DNA of 64,000 bases from Peribacillus sp. FSL P2-0133 (GTDB lineage Bacteria; Bacillota; Bacilli; Bacillales; DSM-1321), in the NCBI RefSeq assembly GCF_037975445.1, contig NZ_CP150254.1:1734001-1798000 (forward strand). The letters are read 5' to 3'. Each line of letters begins with the position of its first letter. Positions within the stretch are counted from its first letter, which is position 1. Below are positions 25,610-38,466 of this stretch, one piece after another. The translations under genes were made by a program, and so were the position numbers. Under the pieces are notes generated by a model that saw only the letters and a program-made list of their open reading frames with translations, did not search any database and was not told the origin of the DNA.

Positions 25610-25630
25610 GACATGTTTGGACAGTGCAAA

Positions 25631-25665
25631 AAAGGCCAGCAGATTTATCTGTTGGCCGTTTTCTT
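25631..25665 (+). terminator. Intrinsic terminator after rasP
   Basis: GGCCAGCAGAT (25634-25644) pairs with ATCTGTTGGCC (25647-25657) with one G-T pair, followed by GTTTTCTT. It ends the transcript 22 nt after the rasP stop. Confidence 0.85.
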
Positions 25666-25710
25666 ATCTGAAGGGATTTCCTAGTTTTTTAACCGTTTTG
25701 GGGAAATTGT

Positions 25711-25739
25711 TTGTTTTCTAGGGAAATCGTAAGTATAAT
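25711..25739 (+). promoter_or_regulatory. Probable SigA promoter of proS
   Basis: TTGTTT (25711-25716) and a perfect TATAAT (25734-25739) are separated by 17 bp. It lies between the rasP terminator and proS and gives a leader of about 130 nt. No T-box motif is seen in that leader. Confidence 0.7.
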
Positions 25740-25864
25740 CGAGAATGAGTATATTAAATTAGCTTTTCTGAATAACGCGGAAAGTCTTTTTTGTATGAAA
25801 TGACCGTATTCAAGTTACGGTATGAATTTTACCGTAGCCGCAATTAATTTAAAGGAAATATTGA

Positions 25865-27577
<1,713 letters not shown>

Positions 27578-27594
27578 TTTAAAATAGCGGAATT

Positions 27595-27630
27595 AGGCAT
27601 CATTCACTTGGATGATGCCTTTCCTTTTCA
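27595..27630 (+). terminator. Intrinsic terminator after proS
   Basis: AGGCATCAT (27595-27603) and ATGATGCCT (27612-27620) form a perfect 9-bp stem with an 8-nt loop, followed by TTCCTTTT. Confidence 0.82.
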
Positions 27631-27735
27631 TGGATTTGGATACTAGTGAAACATTCATGATATGTTATAATAGCCTCTGGTATCAAAAGAAAATGATAGT
27701 GAAAAATAAGAGATATTAGATAGGGGAGAGAGGGA

Positions 27736-30700
27736 ATGGATCAAAATCCAAATAGCGGTAGAGAGAGATTTCAACTCTTGCTCCAGCAAATGGACTTGAC
27801 TGAGGATGCCTTTGTGAATTATTTCATAGGTGCCGAAATTGATAAGCTCTCAATCGAGAGGGAGTCCAAAACATGGCATTTTGCTTTTAATATACCTGCA
27901 TTAATTCCTTGCAGTGTTCATACAAGACTTGCTACTCATCTAGCAAGTACGTTTTCCCATATTGCGAAGGTCACATTCAACTTGAACGTAGCTAATCCGC
28001 AAGTGACGGAACAATTGGTAAAAGAGTATTGGAAAAACTGCATCGGCGAGCTTGAAGGCATGTCTCCGGCACTGTTATCACTTCTAAATGAACAAGTGCC
28101 AACGGTGAATGGATATAAGGTTATCGTTAGCGCCCGAAATGATACGGAGGCTGGTCAGTTGAAACGAAAATACTCCGGCATCATTTCGAATATCTACCAA
28201 ACATTCGGTTTTCCTCCGTTGACACTTGAAGCGGAAGTGAAGGAAACGGTTTCGAATCCTGATTACCAGAAGTTTTTAGAAGAGAAACAAAAGGAAGACG
28301 CAGAAAAGGGACTTGCTGCCCTAGTGGAAATGCAGAAAAAAGAATCGGAAAAAGGCGGCGACGATGCCGTCTACGACGGACCGGTTAAAATTGGCTATAC
28401 GATTAAAGAAGATGCGGATTTCCGCAGAATTGAACAAATTATTGATGAAGAGCGCAGGATTGCTATCGAAGGCTTCGTATTTGATGCAGAAGTGCGTGAG
28501 TTACGCAGCGGACGAAGCCTGTTGACTTTTAAAGTCACTGATTATACGAGCTCGATATTGGTCAAAATGTTTTCGCGTGATAAAGAAGATGCTGCCATAC
28601 TTGCCCGAGTGAAAAAAGGGATGTGGGTACGTGCCCAAGGCAGCATCCAAAATGATACATTCGTACGTGACCTTGTAATGATCGCAAATGATATAAATGA
28701 AATTTCTAAACAAGGACGGCAGGATAAGGCTCCAGAAGGGGAAAAGCGTGTAGAACTGCATATGCATACCCCAATGAGCCAGATGGATGCAGTGACACCT
28801 ACTTCTGCACTTGTTGCCCAGGCTGCAAAGTGGGGGCATAAGGCCGTGGCCATTACAGATCATGCGGGAGCACAATCATTCCCTGAAGCTTATAGTGCCG
28901 GGAAAAAGAATGGTATCAAAATCCTTTATGGTGTCGAAGTGAATCTTGTAGATGATGGTGTACCCATTGTTTATAATGAGGCTCATATCGCTTTGGCAGA
29001 TGCCACCTATGTTGTATTTGACGTAGAGACGACAGGCCTGTCAGCCGTTTATGATACGATCATTGAATTTGCTGCAGTGAAAATTCGTGACGGTGACATC
29101 ATTGATCGATTCGAGTCATTTGCGAATCCGCATCACCCACTATCCAATACGACGATAGAATTGACTGGAATCACTGATGATCTTGTAGAAAATGCTCCGG
29201 AAGTCTCGGAAGTACTAGAAAAGTTCAAGGAATGGGCGGGCGATGCGATTCTGGTTGCCCACAACGCAGCCTTCGATATGGGGTTTTTGAATATAGGCTA
29301 TAAAAACCTTGGTTATCCTAAAGCTTCCAATCCTGTTCTTGATACATTGGAACTTGCCCGTTTCTTATACCCGGAGTTTAAAAATCACCGGTTAAATACA
29401 TTATGTAAAAAGTTCGATATTGATTTGACCCAGCATCATAGGGCCATTTATGACGCCGAAGCTACAGGTTACCTTATGCTGAAGATGCTAAAGGATGCAA
29501 TGGAAAAGGAGATTACCCATCATGATCAACTTAATGACAATATGGGTAAAGGAAATGCTTATCAGCGTTCCCGGCCGTCCCATTGTACGCTGATCGCGCA
29601 AACACAGGCTGGCTTAAAAAACCTTTTCAAATTAGTTTCAATATCACACATCGATTATTTCTATCGTGTGCCCCGACTACCACGCTCACAACTTAAAAAG
29701 TATCGTGAAGGAATCTTGGTCGGATCGGGATGTGATAAAGGGGAAGTTTTTGAAGGGATGATGCAGAAGGGTTTTGAGGAAGTCGTCGATATCGCCGAAT
29801 TCTACGATTATCTTGAAATCCATCCGAAGGAAGTGTATCAGCATTTGATTGAGCTTGAATATGTACGGGATGATAAATCATTAGAAACGATCATCTCCAA
29901 TATCGTCAAGCTTGGTGAAAAATTGGATAAGCCAGTCGTAGCCACGGGAAATGTGCATTATTTGGATCCGAATGATAAAATTTACCGTAAAATCCTTGTG
30001 AATTCACAAGGTGGCGCAAATCCGCTGAATCGTCATAAGCTTCCTGACGTACATTTTCGGACAACAGATGAAATGCTACGGGAATTCTCCTTCCTCGGTA
30101 CTGAGAAAGCCAAAGAGGTCGTGGTAACCAACACGAATAAAATCGCTGATATGATTGAGGAAATCAAGCCAATCAAGGATGAGTTATACACACCTAAAAT
30201 TGAAGGTGCAGAAGAAGAGATGCGTGAAATGAGTTATGGCATGGCAAGGAAGATTTATGGAGAGAACCTGCCGGAAATCGTGGAAGCCCGTCTTGAGAAA
30301 GAATTGAAAAGCATCATTGGCCACGGTTTTGCCGTAATTTATTTAATTTCTCACAAACTTGTTAAAAAATCCTTGAATGATGGTTATCTAGTCGGCTCAA
30401 GGGGATCGGTTGGATCATCTTTCGTAGCCACCATGACTGAAATTACAGAGGTGAATCCGCTTCCGCCGCATTATGTATGTCCGGAGTGCAAGAAATCCGA
30501 ATTCTTCAATGACGGTTCTGTAGGTTCCGGGTTTGACCTGCCAGATAAAGACTGTCCCGATTGTGGCATTGCTTATACAAAAGACGGGCATGATATCCCG
30601 TTTGAAACTTTCCTTGGATTTAAAGGGGATAAGGTTCCGGATATTGACTTGAACTTCTCTGGTGAATATCAGCCGAAGGCCCATAACTATACGAAGGTCT

Positions 30701-32058
30701 TATTCGGTGAAGAATATGTATATCGTGCCGGAACGATTGGTACGGTCGCTGAAAAAACGGCTTATGGATATGTAAAAGGGTATTCCTCTGATAATAACAT
30801 CCATATGCGTGGAGCCGAGACTGATCGCCTTGTTGCCGGTTGTACTGGTGTGAAAAGGACGACTGGACAGCACCCGGGCGGAATTATCGTTGTTCCGGAT
30901 TATATGGATATCTATGATTTCACACCAATTCAGTTCCCTGCGGATGACAGGAATTCTGAGTGGAAAACAACTCACTTTGATTTCCATTCCATTCACGATA
31001 ATATTTTGAAACTTGATATACTTGGTCACGATGATCCGACTGTAATCCGGATGCTTCAAGATTTAAGTGGCATCGATCCAAAGACCGTTCCCACCGATGA
31101 TCCAGAAGTAATGAAAATATTCAGCAGTACTGAATCTTTAGGAGTTACCGAAGAACAGATCATGTGTAAAACGGGTACGCTTGGCATTCCGGAATTTGGT
31201 ACGCGTTTTGTCCGGCAGATGCTTGAAGATACGAAACCAACGACATTTTCCGAGCTTGTTCAGATTTCAGGGCTTTCCCACGGTACGGATGTATGGCTGA
31301 GCAATGCACAGGAACTGATCCACAACCGCATATGTACACTAAGTGAGGTTATAGGGTGCCGGGATGATATTATGGTCTATCTGATATACCAAGGTCTAGA
31401 TCCTTCCCTAGCGTTTAAAATCATGGAATCTGTACGTAAAGGGAAAGGGCTCTCGGAGGAATTCGAAGAGGAAATGAGGAAAAATGAGGTGCCGGAATGG
31501 TATATCGATTCATGTAAGAAGATTAAATACATGTTCCCGAAAGCCCATGCTGCAGCTTATGTCTTAATGGCTGTCCGGATTGCCTATTTTAAAGTGCATC
31601 TGCCTTTATTGTATTATGCAGCCTATTTCACAGTACGTGCAGATGATTTTGAAATCGACGCCATGACACGGGGATCGCAAGCGATCAAATCAAAAATGGA
31701 AGAAATCATGGTAAAGGGATTGGATGCATCCACAAAGGAAAAGAATACATTGACGGTCCTTGAACTTGCTTTGGAAATGTGTGAACGCGGATTTTCATTC
31801 GCTAAAGTGGACTTGTACAAATCCAGTGCAGATCAATTCTTAATTGAAGGAAATACTTTGATACCGCCTTTCAATTCGATACCTGGTCTTGGAACGAATG
31901 CGGCGATCAATATCGTCAACGCGCGGGAAAATGGTGAATTCCTTTCAAAAGAAGACCTTCAACAACGGGGGAAGGTTTCGAAGACCATTCTTGAATACCT
32001 TGATAAACAAGGCTGTCTGGAGTCATTGCCTGAACAAAATCAGTTATCTTTATTTTAA
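27736..32058 (+). CDS. polC: DNA polymerase III alpha subunit PolC (Gram-positive replicase)
   Basis: PolC is the main replicative polymerase of Firmicutes. The 1440-residue product has an N-terminal domain, an OB fold (about 240-315), a PHP domain starting at ELHMHTP (about residue 338) that is split by a DnaQ-type proofreading exonuclease ([11 protein letters not shown], about 428; later HNAAFD and HHRAIYDAE), the C-family palm with metal-binding [10 protein letters not shown] (about 968), a zinc-binding Cys cluster (CPECKK and CPDCG, about 914-940), fingers with [10 protein letters not shown], a helix-hairpin-helix and the C-terminal QLSLF beta-clamp-binding tail. GGGGAGAGAGGG precedes ATG 27736. 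Length is very close to B. subtilis PolC. Confidence 0.99.
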   Translation: MDQNPNSGRERFQLLLQQMDLTEDAFVNYFIGAEIDKLSIERESKTWHFAFNIPALIPCSVHTRLATHLASTFSHIAKVTFNLNVANPQVTEQLVKEYWKNCIGELEGMSPALLSLLNEQVPTVNGYKVIVSARNDTEAGQLKRKYSGIISNIYQTFGFPPLTLEAEVKETVSNPDYQKFLEEKQKEDAEKGLAALVEMQKKESEKGGDDAVYDGPVKIGYTIKEDADFRRIEQIIDEERRIAIEGFVFDAEVRELRSGRSLLTFKVTDYTSSILVKMFSRDKEDAAILARVKKGMWVRAQGSIQNDTFVRDLVMIANDINEISKQGRQDKAPEGEKRVELHMHTPMSQMDAVTPTSALVAQAAKWGHKAVAITDHAGAQSFPEAYSAGKKNGIKILYGVEVNLVDDGVPIVYNEAHIALADATYVVFDVETTGLSAVYDTIIEFAAVKIRDGDIIDRFESFANPHHPLSNTTIELTGITDDLVENAPEVSEVLEKFKEWAGDAILVAHNAAFDMGFLNIGYKNLGYPKASNPVLDTLELARFLYPEFKNHRLNTLCKKFDIDLTQHHRAIYDAEATGYLMLKMLKDAMEKEITHHDQLNDNMGKGNAYQRSRPSHCTLIAQTQAGLKNLFKLVSISHIDYFYRVPRLPRSQLKKYREGILVGSGCDKGEVFEGMMQKGFEEVVDIAEFYDYLEIHPKEVYQHLIELEYVRDDKSLETIISNIVKLGEKLDKPVVATGNVHYLDPNDKIYRKILVNSQGGANPLNRHKLPDVHFRTTDEMLREFSFLGTEKAKEVVVTNTNKIADMIEEIKPIKDELYTPKIEGAEEEMREMSYGMARKIYGENLPEIVEARLEKELKSIIGHGFAVIYLISHKLVKKSLNDGYLVGSRGSVGSSFVATMTEITEVNPLPPHYVCPECKKSEFFNDGSVGSGFDLPDKDCPDCGIAYTKDGHDIPFETFLGFKGDKVPDIDLNFSGEYQPKAHNYTKVLFGEEYVYRAGTIGTVAEKTAYGYVKGYSSDNNIHMRGAETDRLVAGCTGVKRTTGQHPGGIIVVPDYMDIYDFTPIQFPADDRNSEWKTTHFDFHSIHDNILKLDILGHDDPTVIRMLQDLSGIDPKTVPTDDPEVMKIFSSTESLGVTEEQIMCKTGTLGIPEFGTRFVRQMLEDTKPTTFSELVQISGLSHGTDVWLSNAQELIHNRICTLSEVIGCRDDIMVYLIYQGLDPSLAFKIMESVRKGKGLSEEFEEEMRKNEVPEWYIDSCKKIKYMFPKAHAAAYVLMAVRIAYFKVHLPLLYYAAYFTVRADDFEIDAMTRGSQAIKSKMEEIMVKGLDASTKEKNTLTVLELALEMCERGFSFAKVDLYKSSADQFLIEGNTLIPPFNSIPGLGTNAAINIVNARENGEFLSKEDLQQRGKVSKTILEYLDKQGCLESLPEQNQLSLF

Positions 32059-32159
32059 AGAGGAAACTGATTCCAAAAAGGAAGAAACAGACATGATATT
32101 TGCATAAATATCTTGATTATGGTATATTTTTATTGGAAATACTAAGAGGAACCAATGGC

Positions 32160-32181
32160 AAGAGTGGGGAAACCCACTCTT
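32160..32181 (+). other. GAAA-tetraloop hairpin in the rimP leader
   Basis: AAGAGTGGG (32160-32168) and CCCACTCTT (32173-32181) form a perfect 9-bp stem with a GAAA tetraloop. Only a short TT follows, so it may be a weak polC terminator or an RNA leader element upstream of the rimP-nusA-infB operon. Confidence 0.7.
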
Positions 32182-32251
32182 TCGTGTTGTATTGACCATT
32201 TAATTTTGAATCCGAAACCAAGCGCATACAACGCACGTATGGAGGAAACAA

Positions 32252-32725
32252 ATGAGTAAAAAGGTAACGGAAGTCGTAGAGGAATTAGCATTACCAATTC
32301 TTGAAGAATTGCAGCTTGAATTAGTCGAAGTGGAGTATGTGAAGGAAGGTAAAAGCTGGTTCCTTCGAGTGTACATTGATAAAGAAACAGGCGTAGATAT
32401 TGATGATTGCGGAAATGTGAGTGAAAAACTCAGTGAAAAGCTTGATGAGGTTGATCCGATTCCACAAAATTATTTTCTCGAAGTTTCATCACCCGGAGCT
32501 GAAAGGCCTCTGAAAAAAGAGAAGGATTTCCTTAATGCTATCGGTAAAAATGTTTACATAAAAACATACGAGCCCATTTTAGATGAAAAAGAATTCGAAG
32601 GAATCTTAACCAGTTTCGATGGTGCAGAAGTGACACTCGAAGTCAGAATCAAGACAAGAAAGAAAACGATCGTCATACCATTCGAAAAGGTAGCCAAAGC
32701 GAGATTGGCGATTACCTTCTCTTAA
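32252..32725 (+). CDS. rimP: Ribosome maturation factor RimP
   Basis: RimP is needed for 30S subunit assembly. The 157-residue product has the N-terminal alpha/beta domain ([21 protein letters not shown], quoted in part: [19 protein letters not shown]) with GVDIDDC and [11 protein letters not shown] signatures, and a C-terminal SH3-like domain. GGAGGAAAC precedes ATG 32252. It is the first gene of the rimP-nusA-ylxR-ylxQ-infB-ylxP-rbfA group, an order widely conserved in bacteria. Confidence 0.97.
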   Translation: MSKKVTEVVEELALPILEELQLELVEVEYVKEGKSWFLRVYIDKETGVDIDDCGNVSEKLSEKLDEVDPIPQNYFLEVSSPGAERPLKKEKDFLNAIGKNVYIKTYEPILDEKEFEGILTSFDGAEVTLEVRIKTRKKTIVIPFEKVAKARLAITFS

Positions 32726-32768
32726 GTCAAGCAAATCATTAATTTAAATATCCGTAAGGGGGATCACC

Positions 32769-33899
32769 ATGGGCAATGAGTTATTGGATGCTCTCTATAT
32801 TTTAGAAAACGAAAAAGGAATTTCCAGGGAGGTTTTGATCGACGCGATTGAATCTGCCCTTATATCGGCATATCGCCGTAACTTTAACCAAGCACAAAAT
32901 GTACGTATCGACTTGAATCTTGGTAAAGGAACTATGCGTGTATTTGCCAGAAAAGACGTTGTTGACGAAGTGTTCGATTCACGTCTGGAAATTTCTGTTG
33001 AAGAAGCAAGAGCAATTGATCCCAACTATCAGTTAGAGGATATTGTCGAAATGGAAGTAACACCTAAGGATTTCGGCCGTATTGCTGCACAAACAGCAAA
33101 ACAAGTCGTCACTCAAAGAGTGCGTGAAGCTGAACGGGGCATCATTTATGCCGAATTCATCGATCGTGAAGAGGATATCATGACTGGTATCGTTCAACGC
33201 CAGGATTCCCGATTCATTTATGTGAGCCTGGGTAAAATCGAAGCTTTGCTCCCGGTGAATGAGCAAATGCCGAATGAACAGTATAAACCTCATGACCGCA
33301 TTAAAGTTTTCATCACTAAAGTTGAAAAGACTTCCAAAGGTCCGCAAATTTTTGTATCCCGTTCACACCCTGGCCTTTTAAAACGTTTATTCGAAATCGA
33401 AGTGCCTGAAATTTTTGATGGAACAGTAGAAATTAAGTCAGTTGCCCGCGAAGCAGGCGACCGTTCAAAAATCTCCGTGCACTCCGATAACGAAGAAGTC
33501 GATCCTGTCGGTTCTTGTGTAGGCCAAAAAGGACAGCGTGTTCAGGCCATCGTCAATGAATTGAAAGGTGAAAAAATCGATATCGTTAAATGGTCGGAGA
33601 ATCCGGTCATTTTCGTTGCGAATGCTTTAAGCCCTTCAAAAGTACTTGAAGTTATTGTTAAAGAAGAGGAAAAGGCGACGACTGTAATCGTTCCGGATTA
33701 TCAACTTTCCCTGGCAATTGGTAAGCGTGGACAAAATGCCCGTTTAGCTGCCAAGCTTACAGGCTGGAAAATTGATATCAAGAGTGAAACGGAAGCCCGC
33801 GAAGCTGGTATTTATCCTGTGGAAGAACAGGAATTCCTTTTGAGCAGAGATAGTTATGTTACTGAAGAGGAAACAGATTTCGAAGAGGATAACGAGTAA
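32769..33899 (+). CDS. nusA: Transcription termination/elongation factor NusA
   Basis: NusA binds RNA polymerase and modulates pausing and intrinsic termination. The 376-residue product has the N-terminal polymerase-binding domain (about 1-125), an S1 domain (about 135-200, [19 protein letters not shown]), and two KH domains (about 230-345, with [13 protein letters not shown] and [19 protein letters not shown]). It ends in an acidic tail, without the extra acidic repeats of the E. coli protein, as usual in Firmicutes. AAGGGGG precedes ATG 32769. Confidence 0.98.
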   Translation: MGNELLDALYILENEKGISREVLIDAIESALISAYRRNFNQAQNVRIDLNLGKGTMRVFARKDVVDEVFDSRLEISVEEARAIDPNYQLEDIVEMEVTPKDFGRIAAQTAKQVVTQRVREAERGIIYAEFIDREEDIMTGIVQRQDSRFIYVSLGKIEALLPVNEQMPNEQYKPHDRIKVFITKVEKTSKGPQIFVSRSHPGLLKRLFEIEVPEIFDGTVEIKSVAREAGDRSKISVHSDNEEVDPVGSCVGQKGQRVQAIVNELKGEKIDIVKWSENPVIFVANALSPSKVLEVIVKEEEKATTVIVPDYQLSLAIGKRGQNARLAAKLTGWKIDIKSETEAREAGIYPVEEQEFLLSRDSYVTEEETDFEEDNE

Positions 33900-33915
33900 T
33901 TCGAGGTGAAAAAAG

Positions 33916-34191
33916 ATGAATAGCCGAAAAAAAATCCCGATGCGTAAATGTGTGGCAACAGGCGAAATGAAGCCGAAGAAAGAACTCATTCGCATCGTAC
34001 GATCTAAAGAAGGGGAAGTCAGCCTTGATCCGACCGGAAAAAAATCGGGAAGGGGAGCTTATTTGACTCTTGATCGGGATGTTATCGAGCTGGCCAAAAA
34101 GAAAAATGTGCTGGCTAATCACCTTAGTACCCAAATCGACTCTTCCCTTTATGAACAATTGCTTGAATTAGTGAATAAGGAGAAAAACTAA
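33916..34191 (+). CDS. rnpM: YlxR-family RNA-binding protein (RnpM)
   Basis: This 91-residue basic protein carries the YlxR signature [23 protein letters not shown] and the later [11 protein letters not shown] motif. In B. subtilis YlxR has been linked to RNase P and named RnpM, a modulator of its activity; earlier work placed it as a nucleoid-associated regulator. GAGGTG at 33902-33907 precedes ATG 33916. Only 4 bp separate it from ylxQ. The operon position between nusA and infB is the conserved one. Confidence 0.93.
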   Translation: MNSRKKIPMRKCVATGEMKPKKELIRIVRSKEGEVSLDPTGKKSGRGAYLTLDRDVIELAKKKNVLANHLSTQIDSSLYEQLLELVNKEKN

Positions 34192-34195
34192 CAAC

Positions 34196-34501
34196 ATGAC
34201 CCAACAACAACAATGGATGTCTCTATTAGGTTTGGCCAATCGAGCACGCAAGCTAATTTCGGGTGAAGAATTAGTGGTTAAAGAGATTAGAAGCGGTAAT
34301 GCCAAAGTTGTTATTTTATCCGCGGACGCTTCAAAAAACACTGAAAAAAAAATATCTGATAAGTGCGCATTTTATCAGGTTCCTTTAAAAAGAGTCGAAA
34401 GCAGGTCAATGCTCGGCCATGCGATAGGTAAGGATGCTAGAGTTGCCGTCGCAGTTCTGGATGAAGGTTTTGCACAAAAACTCCGAACGCTGCTCGATTA
34501 A
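34196..34501 (+). CDS. rplGA: L7Ae-family RNA-binding protein YlxQ
   Basis: The 101-residue product is a single L7Ae/L30e domain ([25 protein letters not shown]; core quoted as [15 protein letters not shown]), a family that binds kink-turn RNA. In Bacillus it is ylxQ (rplGA). Its exact RNA target in vivo is not settled. ATG 34196 follows AAGGAG (34179-34184, a somewhat long spacing). It ends 19 bp before infB in a tightly packed operon. Confidence 0.92.
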   Translation: MTQQQQWMSLLGLANRARKLISGEELVVKEIRSGNAKVVILSADASKNTEKKISDKCAFYQVPLKRVESRSMLGHAIGKDARVAVAVLDEGFAQKLRTLLD

Positions 34502-34520
34502 ATTTTACGGGGGTGAACGT

Positions 34521-36680
34521 ATGACAAAATTGCGTGTATATGAATATGCAAAACAAAAGAACGTTTCAAGCAAGGATGTAATAAATAAACTTAAAGAAAT
34601 GAATATAGAGGTAACAAACCATATGACAGCATTAGACGATTCAACTGTAAATAAATTAAACGATTCAATCAAACCTAAAAACGAAGATAAAAGCCAAGCT
34701 GCTGAACCAAAAGCTAACGCTACGGTCGCGAAGTACGAAGCTGAAGCGGATGAAAAGAGCACAGTCAATAAAGAAAAACTGAAGAAGAAACCACCAGTTA
34801 AACCTGTAGGGACGAAAAAACCAACAGGTGGTCAGTTCAACAAGGGTCGAAATAACAAGAATAAAAATAATAAACAAAGACAACAAGCGCCTCAGGCACC
34901 TGTTACTAAACGTAAAGAAAGAGAACTTCCAGAGAAAATTACGTTTTATGAGTCTTTGACGGTTATGGAACTTGGAAAAAAACTTCACCGTGAACCTTCT
35001 GAAATCATTAAAAAGCTCTTTATGCTTGGTGTTATGGCAACAATCAACCAAACTTTGGATAAAGATGCAATTGAATTGATTTGTGCGGAATACGGTGTAG
35101 TGGCAGAAGAAGAGATTCGTGTCGACTTAACAGACCTTGAATCACTTGTCACTGAGGACGCTTCTGAAGATTTGATTGAACGTCCGGCTGTCGTGACGAT
35201 CATGGGACACGTTGACCATGGTAAAACGACATTGCTTGATTCTATACGCCATACAAAAGTTACTGAAGGCGAAGCTGGCGGAATCACTCAGCATATCGGT
35301 GCTTATCAAGTTAAAGTTAACGATAAGAAAATAACTTTCTTAGATACACCAGGTCATGCTGCGTTTACAACAATGCGTGCCCGCGGTGCACAAGTTACCG
35401 ATATCACCATTCTTGTCGTCGCTGCGGATGATGGCGTTATGCCTCAAACGATTGAAGCGATCAACCATGCCAAAGCGGCAGAAGTTCCAATTATCGTCGC
35501 TGTCAATAAGATGGATAAAGAGGCTGCCAATCCGGACCGTGTCATGCAAGAATTGACAGAACATGGTTTAGTTTCTGAAGCATGGGGCGGAGACACAATT
35601 TTCGTACCAATTTCAGCTAAAAACGGTGAGGGTATCGATAGCTTGCTTGAAATGATTCTTCTTGTCAGTGAAGTGGAGGAGTATAAAGCGAATCCATCTC
35701 GTAAAGCAAATGGAACGGTTATCGAAGCACGTTTGGATAAAGGGCGCGGATCGGTTGCCACTTTGCTTGTTCAAAACGGAACTTTGAAAATCGGTGATCC
35801 GATTGTTATCGGTAATACATTCGGACGTGTTCGTGCTATGGTCAACGATCTTGGACGCCGTGTTAAGGATGCAGGTCCTTCAACACCGGTTGAAATCACT
35901 GGATTGAACGAAGTGCCACAGGCCGGCGATCGTTTCATCGTCTTTGAAGATGAGAAAACGGCCCGTCAAGTTGGGGAAGTGCGTGCACAGAGACAACTTG
36001 CTTCACAACGTAATGAGAAATCCCGTGTAACCCTAGATACATTATTCGAGCAAATGAAAGAAGGGGAAATCAAAGAATTGAACATCATTCTAAAAGCTGA
36101 TGTTCAAGGTTCTGCGGAAGCAGTAGCCGCTTCCCTGAATAAAATAGAAGTGGAAGGCGCTAAAGTAAAAATCATACACATTGGCGTCGGTGCTATTACA
36201 GAGTCTGACATCATCCTTGCTACAGCTTCGAATGCAATCGTCATCGGATTCAACGTCCGTCCTGATGTGAATGCGAAGCGTGCAGCTGAATCAGAAAATG
36301 TTGATGTCCGTCTTCACCGCATCATCTATAAAGCGATTGAAGAGATCGAGTCGGCTATGAAAGGGATGCTTGACCCTGAATTCGAAGAAAAAATTATCGG
36401 TCAGGCTGAAGTTCGTACGACTTTCAAAGTATCCAAAGTAGGTACGATTGCCGGTTCTTACGTTACAGAAGGAAAAATTACTCGTGATAGCGGAATTCGC
36501 TTAATTCGTCAAGGTGTGGTCATTTACGAAGGTGAAATTGATGCATTGAAACGTTTTAAAGATGATGTAAAAGAAGTGGCAACGAACTATGAGTGCGGTA
36601 TTACGATTAAAAATTACAACGACCTTAAAGAAGGCGATGTAATTGAAGCGTATGTAATGGAAGAGATCGAACGTAAATGA
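34521..36680 (+). CDS. infB: Translation initiation factor IF-2
   Basis: IF-2 is the GTPase that brings fMet-tRNA to the 30S P site and drives subunit joining. The 719-residue product has an N-terminal IF2N domain ([20 protein letters not shown]), a long Lys/Asn/Gln-rich linker (about 55-135), a second IF2N domain, then the G domain with [14 protein letters not shown] (P-loop), DTPGHAAF and NKMDK, followed by the beta-barrel and fMet-tRNA-binding domains. ATG 34521 follows GGGGGTGA and gives the family start; an upstream in-frame ATG in ylxQ does not. Its end overlaps ylxP by 4 bp. Confidence 0.98.
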   Translation: MTKLRVYEYAKQKNVSSKDVINKLKEMNIEVTNHMTALDDSTVNKLNDSIKPKNEDKSQAAEPKANATVAKYEAEADEKSTVNKEKLKKKPPVKPVGTKKPTGGQFNKGRNNKNKNNKQRQQAPQAPVTKRKERELPEKITFYESLTVMELGKKLHREPSEIIKKLFMLGVMATINQTLDKDAIELICAEYGVVAEEEIRVDLTDLESLVTEDASEDLIERPAVVTIMGHVDHGKTTLLDSIRHTKVTEGEAGGITQHIGAYQVKVNDKKITFLDTPGHAAFTTMRARGAQVTDITILVVAADDGVMPQTIEAINHAKAAEVPIIVAVNKMDKEAANPDRVMQELTEHGLVSEAWGGDTIFVPISAKNGEGIDSLLEMILLVSEVEEYKANPSRKANGTVIEARLDKGRGSVATLLVQNGTLKIGDPIVIGNTFGRVRAMVNDLGRRVKDAGPSTPVEITGLNEVPQAGDRFIVFEDEKTARQVGEVRAQRQLASQRNEKSRVTLDTLFEQMKEGEIKELNIILKADVQGSAEAVAASLNKIEVEGAKVKIIHIGVGAITESDIILATASNAIVIGFNVRPDVNAKRAAESENVDVRLHRIIYKAIEEIESAMKGMLDPEFEEKIIGQAEVRTTFKVSKVGTIAGSYVTEGKITRDSGIRLIRQGVVIYEGEIDALKRFKDDVKEVATNYECGITIKNYNDLKEGDVIEAYVMEEIERK

Positions 36681-36958
36681 TCGTTGGCTCTGTCCAATGT
36701 GAATGCATCATCCATGACACCCATTCTTTGAAAGAAAAAAGGGCAGTGCTTCAGCGTGTAATGACACGGCTTAAGCAGAAGTTCAATATTTCTGTAGCAG
36801 AGACCGATTTTCAGGATTTATGGCAGCGGACAAAGATTACTATCGTAACCGTAACATCCTCTAGGAAGGCTACTGAACGGGAACTTCAAAATGCCCTTAA
36901 ATTTCTAGATTCTTTTCCGGAACTAGAGCGAACAATAACAGATATAGACTGGCTTTAG
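36677..36958 (+). CDS. ylxP: DUF503 family protein YlxP
   Basis: This 93-residue protein belongs to the DUF503/YlxP family: it contains the run [20 protein letters not shown] and the segment [16 protein letters not shown], with an alpha/beta layout. Its biochemical function is not established; conserved placement between infB and rbfA suggests a role in ribosome assembly or initiation. ATG 36677 overlaps the infB stop (ATGA), so translation is coupled. rbfA follows after 17 bp. Confidence 0.92.
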   Translation: MIVGSVQCECIIHDTHSLKEKRAVLQRVMTRLKQKFNISVAETDFQDLWQRTKITIVTVTSSRKATERELQNALKFLDSFPELERTITDIDWL

Positions 36959-36975
36959 GCTATCGAGGTGATATT

Positions 36976-37344
36976 ATGAGCCTTCGTTCAAATCGTGTTG
37001 GCGAACAAATGAAAAAAGAGCTGAGTGAAATTATCGGCCGAAAAATTAAAGATCCAAGAATCGGATTTGTAACAGTCACGGATGTCGCGGTTACAGGCGA
37101 TTTACAACAGGCAACAGTTTATATTTCCGTTTTGGGTGACCAGGAACAAAGGGAGAAAACCCTTCAAGGTCTAGCTAAGGCGAAAGGATTCATGCGTTCA
37201 GAAATTGGGCAGAGAATCCGCCTGCGCAAAACCCCTGAGCTGTTTTTTGAATTTGATGAATCGGTCGATTATGGTAATCGTATCGAGTCGTTGATTTCCC
37301 AAATCAATTCAGAGGATAAACCGGCTGAAAAAGACGAGGAATAA
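36976..37344 (+). CDS. rbfA: Ribosome-binding factor A
   Basis: RbfA binds late 30S intermediates near the 16S rRNA 5' helix and is needed for maturation and cold growth. The 122-residue KH-like product starts with [17 protein letters not shown] and contains [19 protein letters not shown] and [23 protein letters not shown] precedes ATG 36976. It is the last gene of the nusA-infB operon and is followed by a strong terminator. Confidence 0.97.
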   Translation: MSLRSNRVGEQMKKELSEIIGRKIKDPRIGFVTVTDVAVTGDLQQATVYISVLGDQEQREKTLQGLAKAKGFMRSEIGQRIRLRKTPELFFEFDESVDYGNRIESLISQINSEDKPAEKDEE

Positions 37345-37358
37345 GCAAGCAGTAAAAG

Positions 37359-37409
37359 GAGGCCGACTCAATAAGTGCTTTGCACTTCTTGAAGTCGGTC
37401 TCTTTTTTT
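37359..37409 (+). terminator. Strong intrinsic terminator after rbfA
   Basis: A nearly continuous stem of about 20 bp joins GAGGCCGACTC plus AATAAGTGC with GCACTTCTT plus GAAGTCGGTCTC around a short loop near 37380, followed by T8 (37402-37409 region). It ends the rimP-rbfA operon. Confidence 0.92.
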
Positions 37410-37512
37410 TGAAAACTGAATATGTAAAAAAGGAAAAACACCTTTCGGAATTGGAATTCATTTTGCTTTATGATAGTAGTTTAGGGTGTTTTATAAATGA
37501 TGAGGTGAAAGC

Positions 37513-38433
37513 GTGAACGGTATTCTTCCATTATGGAAACCCAAGGGATTGACATCCCATGATTGTGTTTTTAAATTAAGAAAGATTTTAAAGACAAAAA
37601 AGGTTGGACACACAGGTACTTTAGATCCTGATGTAACAGGGGTTTTGCCTATTTGTATCGGCAGGGCAACTAAGATAGCCGAATATTTGACAGAAGCCGG
37701 TAAAGCGTATGAAGGGGAAGTGACCCTTGGTTTTTCAACGACAACTGAAGACGCAAGCGGTGAAAAAGTGGAAGAGAAAAAGATTGATCAAGTGATTCAG
37801 CGTAAACGGATTCTTGAAGTGCTGGAATCATTGACTGGAAAAATTGAACAGACGCCGCCGATGTTTTCAGCGGTAAAAGTAAACGGGAAGAAGTTATATG
37901 AATATGCCCGTGCAGGGATAGAAGTGGAGAGGCCTACAAGGGAGGTCACCATCTATGAAATAACCCTTCTCGATGATCGTTCTGAATTTAAAGGGGAAAC
38001 CATTTCTTTTCGTTTTCGCGTCAAATGCAGCAAGGGAACGTATATTCGAACGCTTGCAGTCATGATGGGTGAAGAACTGGGTTTTCCTGCCCATATGTCA
38101 GACTTGACGCGTATTGAATCAGCAGGTTTTAAGCAGGAGGACTGTTTCACATTTGCTGAAGTGGAAGAGTTCATGGAAAGTGGACAAACGGATGAATTTC
38201 TGTTGCCTTTGGAGCGGGGATTATTTCATTTGCCCAAATTTCAGATTAGTGATAAAGTAGCAAAGAAAGTACTTAACGGTGCGGTATTGGAACAAACAAA
38301 GGATGTTGATGTTGAAAAAGGGAAGCCTTTTGTGATGGTCGATCCAGCTGATAGGGCCATTGCCATTTATCAAATACATCCGACAAAAGTGGGATTAATT
38401 AAACCTGTAAAAGTATTGGCACAAGAATTATAG
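37513..38433 (+). CDS. truB: tRNA pseudouridine-55 synthase
   Basis: TruB makes pseudouridine 55 in the T-loop of nearly all tRNAs. The 306-residue product shows the catalytic Asp in GHTGTLDPDVTGVLP (about residues 33-47), the GILPLWKPKGLTSHD N-terminus, and RVKCSKGTYIRTLA, plus a C-terminal PUA-like domain. GTG 37513 follows GAGGTG. A strong terminator separates it from rbfA, so it is expressed from its own promoter or read-through; ribC follows after 33 bp. Confidence 0.98.
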   Translation: MNGILPLWKPKGLTSHDCVFKLRKILKTKKVGHTGTLDPDVTGVLPICIGRATKIAEYLTEAGKAYEGEVTLGFSTTTEDASGEKVEEKKIDQVIQRKRILEVLESLTGKIEQTPPMFSAVKVNGKKLYEYARAGIEVERPTREVTIYEITLLDDRSEFKGETISFRFRVKCSKGTYIRTLAVMMGEELGFPAHMSDLTRIESAGFKQEDCFTFAEVEEFMESGQTDEFLLPLERGLFHLPKFQISDKVAKKVLNGAVLEQTKDVDVEKGKPFVMVDPADRAIAIYQIHPTKVGLIKPVKVLAQEL

Positions 38434-38466
38434 ACCGTTTTACCGCCGGAAAGAGGAGATTGAAAG

